Positions 1 through 11,111 of a stretch of DNA of 64,000 nucleotides are shown here, one piece after another. Both the position numbers and the translations under genes were made by a program. Origin of the DNA: Struthio camelus (Eukaryota > Chordata > Aves > Struthioniformes > Struthionidae); contig NC_090953.1 of NCBI RefSeq assembly GCF_040807025.1, forward strand, positions 1,053,501 to 1,117,500, written 5' to 3'. Positions within the stretch are counted from its first letter, which is position 1, and the number at the start of each line of letters is the position of its first letter. The notes below the pieces were generated by a model. It was not told the DNA's origin. It saw only the letters and a program-made list of their open reading frames with translations, and made no database searches.

Positions 1-400
1 GGTACCTCTGCCTGCGTGCGGTTGCTTCCACACCGACACACCTAATGACGTTTCGCCATGACCCACCGCTGTGCATCGTGGCCAGCTCTTCTGATTTCTT
101 TGTTATAATTCTTTGTGATATTTATGTTTCTGAAAATCCTGGCTCTTGTTCTCCATGACTAAGAAGTAATCGCAGTCTGTGTCAAAGAAAGAGTCCTTCC
201 TGATCGCAAAAGAAGCTTAAACACGTGAGACACGCACACCACAGTGTGCTCAACAGGGGTCAGAAACAAGACAGCAGGGAAAAACCAGCCCTGGATATTT
301 TTGCTCTACACCTCATGCTCTGCAGCCCTGGCTCCTGATTTTCAGGCATGAATCCCTGGGCTTGCTAATGCTATCGCTGAGGTGCGTGCAAACATTTACG
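1..400. other. Left-edge stretch, no gene seen
   Basis: This is ordinary mixed-composition sequence with no coding exon, repeat or RNA gene that I can support. It leads into the CpG-rich block that follows. Confidence 0.5.
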
Positions 401-2060
401 TGCAGGCCAGGCCCACGGAGACACGGCCAACGGCACGACGCTGAAGCAACGCGCGGACCCGGAGCCAGGCGGGCCGTCGGGGCAGCGCGGGACAGCGGCT
501 CCAGGGAAACGCTGTGCTTTAGGCCAGCGCCCAACACCGCGGCTGGGGCGTCAGCCTCCCGCCCGCGCCGTCTGCCCGCGCCCACCCCGGCCTGGCGGGC
601 GCCCCTCGTCTCCGAACGCGGCCCAGGTGGACACCCGGCGGCAGGGGACAAGGGAGCCCGGCAGGTCGAAGCTCGGATGCCCCCCACGAGACCGGGCACG
701 GCTCATCTGGCCTGGCTCCTTGCGGAAACAGCTCTCCCGTTGCCTGAGCGCTGTGTTTTGCACGGCCGCGGAGGAGCGTGCTTGCTCCCCCTCTCCCACG
801 AGGGGATGGGAGGGCACAAGCCTTCGGGAACCCTCCTAAAATATCCCTCTCCTTGAGCGAGGCGGCGGGGAAAGCTGCCCTGAGGTGCAGCGAGTCCGTT
901 CAGCAGCAGCCTGACCCTATTAGTAGCAAATAGCCAACCCCTCCGCTCCATCCACTTGCGGTAATATCACAAGGCTTGACAAGCACTGCATTTAATTTGG
1001 TTTTCGTCTAAACTGCTCCTGGCGTTTCTGCTTTGAACGCTGCCTGGCTCTTGCAGCGGCTGCGCGAGAGGGAGCAGGCGGCGGGGACGCCGCTCCCGCT
1101 CCCCTGCCCTTCTCCCCAGACGGGCGAGGGTCAGCGCGCGGAGCCACCCGGGAGCAGGGCAGCAGAGCTGACGCCTCACCGGGCAGAGTCGGGGGTAGAT
1201 GCAGGCGGGGACGGGCAGGAGGAGCAGGCTGCACGGCTGGCTCGGCCCCATGACCTCGGCCAAGGGAGCGTTCCTGCTGCTCTCGCCTGGCACAGGGGCA
1301 CGAGCTCTTCCTTCCGCTTTGTACAGCGTTTTCCTCGCCGCGGATGGGCGAGCGCAGCTGTTCTCGCCGCCTCTGCGCGCTGCTGCCGCGGGCGGCCGCC
1401 CCGACTGCTGCGGAAGGCCAAGCTCCCGCCGGCGCGCTCGCCGCCCCGGCTCCGATGCGCGCCGCCGCCGGCGGGCGGACGAAGCAAAGGCGCAATTAAT
1501 GGTTTTCCAGCGCAAGGAATTGGATGGAGCGCGGTGACTGCAGCGTTTGCACGCTGCTTAGCGCTGCCACAGATGAAGGGGCGGCTGCCACGGGAAGGGA
1601 GGAGGAAGCCAGTCAGCAACTGCGCTCCAGCCTAACGGACGAGCGCTGGGGTGCAGGGGGAAGAAAACGCATTCGCAGGACGCTGCGGCCAGGGCAAGTG
1701 TTTCACACAAAGGGCATCGCTTTTCTTAGTTTAGGTCGGGTTAGCTTAGTTTTTCTCTTAAGTGCGTTTAAAACTGCTTTCTGCAAAATGTTTCCAGCAG
1801 AATGCCGTTGTCTAAGGCAAACGGGATCCTGGGGTGATTCCGCATCTAAAAATTCAACAGTGTGGGCTGAATATTTACTGCTTATTATCCTCACTACAGA
1901 TGCAGAGTCTTTGCCGATCGTGGCTGCACGAGGACTGGAAAGACACGCTGTCAGTCTGTCGCCGGGGAGCGGATAACCCGCGTGCGCGCGACGTGCTCCG
2001 GGGGCCGAGCTGCGAAGGCAGCCGATGCACCTGCTCCGGCGCTGATCCCCCTCTAACTTC
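400..2060. promoter_or_regulatory. CpG-rich island, probable orphan promoter
   Basis: Sequence from about 420-860, 1030-1720 and 1960-2050 is GC-rich and dense in undepleted CpG, for example around 1370-1480 and 1980-2040. The rest of the left 45 kb is largely CpG-poor. In vertebrates such islands usually mark promoters or first exons. Long open frames on both strands here are a by-product of high GC and none resembles a known protein to me. From memory the human gene left of GOLM2 is FRMD5, transcribed away from it. I looked for its conserved N-terminal coding exon on the minus strand and did not find it, so the owner is unassigned. A non-coding first exon or lncRNA promoter on either strand is possible. 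Confidence 0.5.
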
Positions 2061-3145
2061 CCTTCAGGCGATGCGGCATTTCCACGGCACAAACACATTT
2101 GACCGTTTCAGACCGCACAGAAAGCTGAGATAATAAACCGCAGCAGGCTGGGCAAGCTGGATGATATCTCTGAGGCTGTAGATGATACATCTAGCCCGCT
2201 CCTCCTGCATTTTCGTCTTCTTTCTGCCCTTTTTGAAAACACACTATCCATGGAGCTATGTTTTTCTGTTAGACTCTCAATGAGGTAAATCCAGTGTGTT
2301 ACTCCACAACCCCAAGTCTGCCACAGAGTTACTTAATTTGGTTGGTATTGATAAGACCTTGGAAAATCAATGTGGTGATAACATCTACTTGTTATTCACT
2401 AAATGGCATTTTCTCTGCAAAACAGATCCCTGTTAGAGGCTAATTAATTTTAAGGAAAAAGGTGCATTTCAAAAGACTTTACTCCTGGGAGAGGATGTGG
2501 GTATGTGCGTGGAAAGCTAACATAGATTTCTTGGAACTGCAGTAGGACTATTCTCTGGGTGCTATAGTAGCTGTCCGGGTAACAAATTAAATCTTCTTTT
2601 CCACTTCAGGAAGCCCTTGGGTTTTTGTTTCTGGTTTGTCTGGATTTTTTTTTTTTCATTGTATAAAGTTATCCTCTTATTTAGAGTCAATATAAGATTC
2701 CCTTGTCCTTCCAGATTTCTAGATGCTGTCTGAATTCAAAGATTGTGCCTAGTTGCAGAAAAGAAATTAAAGAGTAGGCATTATGCATAGGAAAAATAAG
2801 TAGTTGTCTTAAGGGAAAAATACCCTAGTGGAAGCATATTTAGGAAAGCAATTCTTGTCTGTTTAAACTAGTTTCCAAAATGCAAGAAATGCATTTATCT
2901 CTCCATTGATGCCCAATGTGGGATCTGTGTGGGTAACTCCTTTCTACGCAGGCTGCCAGGCACCAGGGGAGCTCCGCGTACTGCTGCGCAGGGAGAATTT
3001 CATAGGCTTTGAAGGGCAGTGGATGGGAGAGGTTGTGCGTTTTTTCATTTAAAATCATCTTTTAAAACATTTCCTAAGTGTGCACAGTGGATCACCCTTC
3101 ACTGCTAATGCTGGCACCCCATCACGGTATTTCCCCCCCTTTTAG
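2061..3145. other. Intergenic or intronic stretch, no gene seen
   Basis: This is AT-rich sequence with a short T-run near 2647. The end of the stretch has a pyrimidine tract followed by TTTTAG, which is the acceptor-like site for the candidate exon at 3146. Confidence 0.4.
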
Positions 3146-3348
3146 GTACAGGATACGGAGAGCTTCTCGCCCCCGTTGCGTCTGCTTGGCGAGCGCCTTT
3201 TCCGAGCCCTGCCAGAAGGGGTCACATCCTGGCTCCAGGAGTTCAGTTCACACCACGGACTGTGGGCCCAGAAACACACCCCAAAGGCTGCAACTCTTTT
3301 TTGGACCTTATTGGACGGGATGAAGAAGAGCTGATGAGTAAACAGGGG
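3146..3348 (+). CDS. Candidate internal coding exon, unidentified
   Basis: A pyrimidine run ending CCCCCCCTTTTAG stands at 3133-3145 and a perfect GTAAGT donor starts at 3349. Between them one frame is fully open. It starts with two bases of a split codon and ends on a codon boundary, giving 67 full codons. The predicted peptide has a Pro/Arg-rich first half. Its second half looks protein-like: it contains GPETHPKGCNSF and then an acidic stretch, LDLIGRDEEELMSKQG. I do not recognise the family. GTAAGT occurs by chance many times in a window this size and the frame is only about 70 codons, so this may be coincidence. If real, it would belong to a + strand transcript possibly starting in the CpG island to its left. 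Confidence 0.22.
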
Positions 3349-4559
3349 GTAAGTGGTTGCCTAGGGATCAGCAGTCATGACCCGATTGCATTTAACATGA
3401 GCAAAAGAGGATCGTCCAGCCCATAACATATGTACGGACGTACAGAGAGATACACTTAATGCTTAGAAGTTAATTTATGTGTAACTGTAATAAGAATATC
3501 ATTTCGTACTAAGACAAAGCTTTGCAAAAATGAAAGTGCATTACATTTACACAGTTACATTTAATGTAGTATGAAATACTTATTAATATATTTATTAAAT
3601 GAGTGCATTCATTAATTGCAGTAACATTTATTTATATATAATTTCTGCTTCTAATGAATTGAATTATGAGCAAAACTGACTGAGAGGAAAACACAGATAG
3701 ACAAATATGACTGAGAACTAGCACTTCTCTGAAAAGAGCTCAGTCGGCGGTCAGTAACCACCATTCTACCAGCGAGAGTAAAGTAATTTGGGGTAAAATT
3801 GCCTGCTTGTTATAAGTCTTCAGTTAGACATTTATAACCAATATCTGACAAAGGCAAATTGGGGTAGCAGACAGCAACTGATATAAATTAGAAATCATAA
3901 CATGTGGAAAAACAATGAAGAGAAGCAAAAATCATCAAGTAGGAAGGATGAGAAACAACAGGAAGGACCTGTGTGTTGTCAGGAACAACGCTAACGAGGC
4001 AGCAATCACGACGACGCTGAAACAGCAGCCCATCAATAACGGTGCGCCCAGAGCAGAACCGGGCAAGCAGTAGTCTCGCCTGCGCTTGCAAAGGAGTAGG
4101 GGGCAGTGCCTGAATCACAGGAGAACGATGCACAATTTTCCCATCTATTCGTAACCAACCGCGGAAGGTGTTAAATAGTAGCTAGCAGGGAAACACGAGT
4201 CTGAGAAGAGCTGGTGGGCCCAAAGCTGTTAATTTTCAAAACGTCTCTGCATACTGGGGAAAATCCAAAAGAGAGGAAAGTGCTAATGCTGTACTGATAG
4301 TCAAGCAGGCTGGCAGATTTCTAGACAGGAAAATTAATGGAAAAATTGAGACAAAATTCAACCGATAAAGAAATAAGGGACGAAAACATAGTTATTGCCA
4401 GTACAGTTTTATAGACACTAGATCCTGTCAAATAAGCATGATTTCATTCCCTGATCAGATTCCAACTAAGTGCCGTTGAGCAGAGGTGCTGCAGTACGGG
4501 GGTTTGTAAAGTATGTGACTTGCCGTGGCACGACGGTCTCATCTAAAAATTATCATCGC
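3349..4559. other. Intergenic or intronic stretch, no gene seen
   Basis: This is AT-rich DNA. Short TTTATTTAT-type tracts around 3580-3650 are the only visible low complexity. No exon or repeat was recognised. Confidence 0.4.
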
Positions 4560-4790
4560 GGCAAGATGAGCGAACGGCCCATCGAGCTGCTGCGGGGCTG
4601 CCGGTGCGGGGCTCGCGCCGCGGGACGCTGTTTCCCGCGGGCTTCTGCGGGGACCGGTGCCGCCTCTCTTTTCATCAGCAAACAGCTAGCTCAGCCCGGC
4701 CGCCAGCCGGCAGCTCTGGCGAGCACAGCCCGCACCAAGAGGCGTGGGGCAGGGCACTGAGCTGCGGGAAACCTCGTTCAGGCCAACGCT
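4560..4790. promoter_or_regulatory. Small CpG-rich patch
   Basis: About 230 bases with many CpG dinucleotides interrupt otherwise CpG-poor sequence. A + strand open frame runs through it, beginning within the patch at ATGAGCGAACGG (4566), but it has no recognisable domain. It could be a minor promoter, an enhancer, or a GC-rich remnant. Confidence 0.3.
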
Positions 4791-4999
4791 GAACGCGTGC
4801 CTCCGGTTTCGGTGCTTGAATTTTAATAGAAATGTGCGGAGAGTGCAGGAAAGAACGAGCAGAATCGCTGCAAGGCTGGCGAAAACACCCTGGGAAGAGC
4901 TCCAGCTCTTCAGCTCATAAAGAACACCGAGACTTGAGCTTGTTAAGATATATGAATGTATTTAGGGTGAGAAAACACCTGGTAGCTAAAAGTTCCTTT

Positions 5000-5760
5000 A
5001 TCTAACCGAGGAAGGCAGAGAAAGCGCCGGTGGCTGGAAGCTGAGGCCAGACCAAGGGCAGCGAGAGCCGAGGCCCCCACGCTCACAGCCGGGCTCGGGA
5101 GGTGGCTTCGCCGACTCTCAACACCCTGAAAACCCACTTCGACAAGGTGCGTTTTACGGGGCCACCCGTTTCTGTACCCGGTGCCCCCACGGCCCTGAGA
5201 CGAGTCTCTCCCGCTTATTCTCCCTGTTGCCAAGCCTGTGACTGTTTTGGACCACTGGGCAACGGAGTCCTGCTCTTCAAAAGGCAGAAAGCAAATATGA
5301 AAGCAAGAGGCTTTAAAAATGAGACGAAGACTTTAAAAGCGGATAGTAATTAACCTTCTCGCTTTGAAAGTCTGGTTTCACCGCGCCCAGCCAAAGCACT
5401 TCAGGAGAGGGAGCACCACGTGCTTCTCAGCTTCAGCACAGCCCTCCTCAAACAGGCGGGGAAGCGGCACGCTGGAGGAGTACAGCAAGGCTTTCACAGC
5501 GTGAGCTCCACGCAGCCAGGTCGGCTGTGGTGACTGCCATCGCACTGCGCGTATCGGAAGGAGGCAGCGACGTCGCTTCAACGCCGGCGGTGCTCCGTAA
5601 AGGCACCGACAACAGATGACCGGCACAGCGGTCCGGGAGGAGGGGAAGGCTTCTGCCCGCGCCCGTTTGACTCTGGCCTGCCTGCAAGCACAGCGACGCG
5701 AGGGCAGCGGGGATGGGAGCCCCAGCCCACGGCAGCCTGGCTGCAGCCTCCCCCCCAGCT
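5000..5760. other. GC-rich stretch, no gene assigned
   Basis: GC and CpG content are raised, especially at 5020-5110 and 5440-5760. Overlapping open frames on both strands are typical of GC-rich DNA. None shows a domain I know or a convincing pair of splice sites. Confidence 0.3.
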
Positions 5761-8700
5761 AGTGCATGACAGTGTTTTTGGCAAGCGTGGTGGAGGAAAG
5801 CTGGCGTGTTGTCGCTGGAAGAGAGAAAATGCAAGACCCTCACAATGTAATCCCTCCTCCCGCTTCCCCAACACCGATTTTGAGAGGCAGCACTTCACTG
5901 GGGAATATTCGGCTCGGTCAGCACAGCCAAGCCCAGCGCATGCCAAGACACATGATGTGTCCTGTCGCTCGCTGTTGCTCAGATTGAGGGCATGCACCGA
6001 GTGGGGGAAGATTCCTGCAGGCGGAGGGACAGACAGGGCACTGCACCCCGTGACAATCCCTAAGGGCAGGCTTGAGGGTTTGCAAAGCGGAAGGTGAATG
6101 AACCGGAGCTTGAGAGAGGGTTTGGCCCGGAGCTACTTGCCAGCGTTGGCATCCTCGTGGCGTTAGCATGGTGTCTGCTGTGCCCTGAGCCGCAAGGAGC
6201 CCCTGTTGCCTGGTATCTTGCCTACCAGTCCCAGCGGGGCATCGTGAGGCTCTAGTTTCATGTACGCTTCAGGCTGGTTAAAGCCAAGAAGCAGTCTCGC
6301 CCTCCACAATGCCTGCAGCTCGTTGGCCTCCCCTCCCAGCCTCTTCCCTGGCGCCATCACGAGTCTTTGTCCAGTTCTACCCAGCAGATCTGATCCAGAT
6401 TAAAACTGACCCTTTTCTCTATCTTTTCGGTTGGTTTGGCTACACACGCACTCGGGCTGTCAGAAAGGAGAGGGCAGGACAGGTGGAGAAACGAGCAGCC
6501 GGGTCAGGAGAGGGCAGGACCACATATCTTGGATAGGGCAGTTTCTTCTACCGTAAAGTGTAAGTGAGACCTCCTGCTCTCCTCCACACTCCTCTGCTGC
6601 AGCATCTCTTCAGAGAAGTCAAGTACCCTTCCTGGGGACTTCATCTCTGTACGCATCTCTACAGCCAACCAGGAAGATTATATTATGCAGTGCTGCATTT
6701 TATTAGTGAGCTGAAATGATTGTATTATACTCTTGCATAATAAAACCATTACCGTGCCCCTGAAGAAACCCTACACAACACTGAGCACAGCACCGAAAGC
6801 GCTTCAGCAGGGAACACGTGGCAGAGCAAAACGCCACGGGCGGCAGCCACAACAAACGCAGACAGGGTCTGGAGAGCCAGGACCTACGGCCGTGACCTCA
6901 GAAGGAGCCTTCAGGAAGGTGGGTGAGTGGATTTTAAGAAGCTGGAAGTTCAGCACAGACAGCCTTGCGCGGGGCAGGTATGGCCACGGGCGCTGCGGCG
7001 CTACGACCCACCGAGCTCTTTCCTTTAGCACCAGAGACAATGACCGAGGCAGAGACGCTCATTCGTAGAGCTGTCTCAGAGACAGCACAAATGTAGGCAG
7101 CTCTGACAAGCTGCAATTGCATTTTTGCACCTGCCAAACAGTTAGCTAAAATATGCCCCACTACAGAGCAACGACGCAGAGCCGGGCTCAGCCTGTAGCA
7201 CTTTCCTTGTGAACAGCACCTCTGAGATGGGAGCAAAGGTGACGCAACTGAACCGTCAGAAAGGTCTTGTTTAAAACAAAGGGCATTGAGAGACCAAGAC
7301 AGCTTAAAAAAACAAAAAAGTAACGATTTCCGAGCAAACGTTATGAGCAAGAGGGACTTCCAGCAAAGTCTGCAGGAGCTTTGTCTGTGGATAGACAGCA
7401 GGCTGAGGCATGAAGTCAGCAGGAAACAGCATGGTCCTAGTGCTGTCTCAGTGAATCTGTGGTGGGATTCTGACCTCAGACCTCACTTGTCAGGCTCGCA
7501 CCTCGGCATGCCACGTGCCCATGGTTCCCACGATCCAGGACCTACGTGCTGGCCACAGCAGACATACTGCCAGAGTCACCCTGACCAGCAGAAGCAGAGG
7601 TTTAAGTGTGCACACCTCGCAGGCCAAGGCACTAGCAACATTTGAAAGAGCAGTTACCATCTTTCAGTGGGAATACTCACAATCGTGGGGTGAAAATCAG
7701 CTTAGTCAATAGCAACAGCAGCTCTGAGCCACCAGTGGAACAGCTTTTTATGAAGCCCATTGCCATGGTATCTGTCAGCCGTTCGTAGCATTGTTTCACA
7801 CATCCTACTGATCCGAAAGGATCTTTTTTAAGAAGTAACATTTTAAAGCAATTAAAATAAATAAGCAATTAAGAGCAATTAATATAAATGTCTTTTAGCC
7901 TCACCTTGGAACCTACAAACCCACTGAACTCAATATTTGTTTGGTGGATTATATTAACTCAGTTTAACATATTACAGAATATAAACACTGAGAAGTACTG
8001 ACCAGCTGAACCTCACAAAATCTATTCTTAATATTTAATCACAATACAGATGACTCCAGTAGTGAATGGATCCCCCTAACTTGGTTCCAAGGAAATTAGG
8101 AAGATTTGTAACAGTACCAGAATCAGTTTTTTACTCTTAGAAACATGAGGGTCATCACCAGAAAGGCATTTCACCGCAGTGCTTGCATATCCACCATGTT
8201 CCCCTCTGGACTGGGAAGATTCTGTACTCTCCCACTAAGATCACAGGGAGCTTTGAAGAGAGCTTACTCTTAGGCCCATAATTGTTTTCAATCAGCTTCT
8301 GATCCCCTTCTCATAGTTATCCCTTTTGCTAAGCCTACCTCTGCAAGTTCAAAGCCACCGGGTTTGAGCTGAGCTGTCTTCTTAGCTAGGCACCCTGGGG
8401 ATGTCGGCTAGGCAGCACGCCTGTGCAAGTTCCCCAGGACCTGAGAATTCGACATTCACAGCTCTCTGCTGACCAAGAAGCCTGTAATGGCAGGTGCACA
8501 CTTCGAGAAAGACCACAGCCAGTCCTGTCCCAGTATCTTTAAATACAACGGGTTGGCAATGGAAAAGATGAGGTTCCCATGGGAACAGAAAGTGCTGACA
8601 TTTCTAAACTAAAAAAGGAAAGAAGCAGCAAAGTATGTGCTTGGCAGGACTACGTGGACATGGATGCGTAGGCACATTTCCCTTTACCCTCTTCTGTGGC

Positions 8701-10520
8701 TGGAGATAAGATACCTTTAAAATAATTCACATGTTAAGACACTGGCATGGTTCACAGGCACGATGCAAGCACAGTTTCTGTTTATCAATTTTTGGTGTTT
8801 TCATTCAGGCCAATTGCTTGGTAAACTGATTTTTATGCAGGACAGTATTGTGCAGGCTTTACCTGTAACAACGCTAAAGGAGACAAAGTGTCCACATGAA
8901 ATCATGCCAAGGCATTTATCTCTCTCATGCAAAATAATCGAGATAAATAAGAGAAATTAAACTGACATATTGTTGTAGTTAAGTTATTTGTAAGGGCAGT
9001 TCAAAAAGGTACTTGCTGCACGGTAATTAAGTGTCCTAGAGATTCAGATGGGAAGGTTTTTAGCTCAGAGAGATGTTTGTCTTTCTGTCAGATCAAAATG
9101 ACATTAGAAGTGGATGGTGAGTCAATGGTGATGCTAACGTTGGACGCTCGTTTCTCTCGCAAATCGGCACGATATTGCCCCAGATGGAGCTGCTCCGTAA
9201 TGGCCTCAGAAACGTGCATGTCACCCTGGCTACTCAGTACAGTGCAAATAGCTTCATCATTTAAAAACCAACAACAATTTTTGCAAGGTGAAGAAAAGAA
9301 ATGGATGAGGAAGAAGCTGGTTCTTAGTTTCTGCTCACTCTAATCCATAGTCCAAGGAAAGGAACTGAAGAGGGCAGAGAAGATGTATGTAGCCAGGTAG
9401 AAGAGGGGTTTGAGAGTGCCTAGAAAGCATCCTAGAAGTAACAAAATTATTAATATCATCACTTAGGAATATGAAAAAATGCCAGTTACTGTGATCAGGG
9501 ACAAATTTTAAAGAGAAAGTTGTGTCGCTGCCGCACTGGGAGGGCTTACGTACAGGACTGAAAGGCTCCCGCAGTGAACAGCTACTTTCAACATTTGATA
9601 ATCTGAACATTTAAAAAAGCTGCATCTGATTCCCCAGTGGCCAGAAAGGGATCTTCTCATACAAGGCAAAGAAACCAACCCAACTAACATTTTTCCTCAG
9701 GACTCACAATACAGTTAAAGCAAAGACACTGCCTTCTCTCTGGAGACAGAGGCTCAAAGCCAAGAGCATCCACAAGTTGAAATGGATAAAAGAACTGAGA
9801 AAATCACAGGTTGGCTGGAAAATAAAGCCCCAAAATCCTACAAGAAAGCTGTGGAAGCAGGGAGGTGAGCCGGGGTGAAGGAGTTAAGCCCTGGAGAGGA
9901 CAACAAATGCGGAGAGACATGGGCACTGAGGAGGAAAATAACCGAGGTAGGAAAACCCAAGGGCTTGGGTCACAAGGACTGCGAGCACAAACAACTCAAA
10001 TGACAGAAGAGATCAGCAGTTTAGAGCGTGGTCTTTGCTAGTTAGAAATGGTTTCTGACTTGCCAAGAAATGCTGAACCTGGGAGCCATTCTGGCACTGG
10101 TGAGAGGTGGAACAGCACCCACAAGCACCAAGCACTTTTATGCATACCCAGACGTCCGAACCCTGCAGGCTGAGCGCCAGCTGATGCAACACCCCAGGTC
10201 GAGTGGAATCGGGGTACTTTATGCAACCCCCAGCTGGGAGGTGGCAGAATGGCTCAACCCTTACAGCGGGTGAGAGGAGTCACTGTGAAAATGCATCAGC
10301 ACAAGCCGGAGTCAATCATCTGAGCGTGCACAGCGGGAATTTATCAGGGAACAAATCCTGCTTCCCTGCTTGAGGCAACGGATGGCGTAATGGGGATGGA
10401 TCTGTGCGCCATTCGAGAGCCTCTCCTGAGTGATTTTCATTACTTTCACTGCAGTAGGCTCCACTGTGCAATAGCCATACCCAGAAAAGTCTCCAGCAGC
10501 AAAGAATAGGGAAGAGGTGA
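5761..10520. other. Intergenic or intronic stretch, no gene seen
   Basis: This is mixed-composition DNA with no recognised exon, RNA gene or dispersed repeat. Short open frames near 6800-7060, 7286-7645 and 9077-9343 are within chance expectation and lack convincing paired splice sites. Confidence 0.4.
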
Positions 10521-11111
10521 GTGAATCGAGTAGGTGCAAGCAACGGTAATGCAAGCACGACATACCACGTGCAGAGTTCACGCGTGTCAGAGTCGGAGCA
10601 TCCCCAGCAGGTACAGCCAGAACTCACCACCTGCCAGGCTGGCCTGTTACCAGAGTTTCACCGGCTAAAGGAGGAACTCACAATGCTAGAGAGACAGGGG
10701 GAGGTGGAGGGGACACAGTTCATCCATGTCTCTGAGAGGAGCGGCACCTTCCTCGCCTTCCCAAACCTGCATGGGAGGGCGAGGGCTGCCCTGTGCGGAC
10801 AGAGCCCGGCTCCGCAGGGCTTCCCAGGCTCCTGCAGAGCTGCAAGTTTAGGGGTGAGCAGAACACTGAAGGAAAAGCCTGAGGAACCGTGTCCAGTTGA
10901 ATATATTAGTTTCTGCCCTAATACCACAAGGGCTGCTGCTACATCAGGACAGAAGCAGCCCAGGACACGTTCCCCGTCCATGATCCAGCACATTTGCCAG
11001 TACTGGGACCATTTACTGAAGTGTAGTATCAAGGCCAGATTTGACCCCATACACCCCAGTGCACTTTCCATCTCCTCGTGGCCTGCCAAGGCACACGTTC
11101 TCTGGCACTAG
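10521..11111 (+). other. Longest open frame left of GOLM2 (196 codons), doubtful
   Basis: This is an uninterrupted + strand frame of 196 codons that opens with a GTG codon inside GTGAGTGAATC, so it has no ATG of its own at the listed start. A 143-codon frame also lies antisense at 10658-11089. The predicted protein is mixed in composition, has a short heptad-like piece (FHRLKEELTMLERQ), and shows no domain I recognise. In sequence of this base composition one or two frames this long are expected by chance in 64 kb. A distant remnant of a retroelement ORF1 is a weak alternative. I list it because it is the longest frame outside GOLM2 and not because I believe it is a gene. Confidence 0.12.

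Noticed and set aside
967..1635. Overlapping open frames of 112-200 codons on both strands in the left CpG island
   Set aside because: Openness in nearly all frames is a GC-content effect. None resembles a known protein, including the expected FRMD5 N-terminus.
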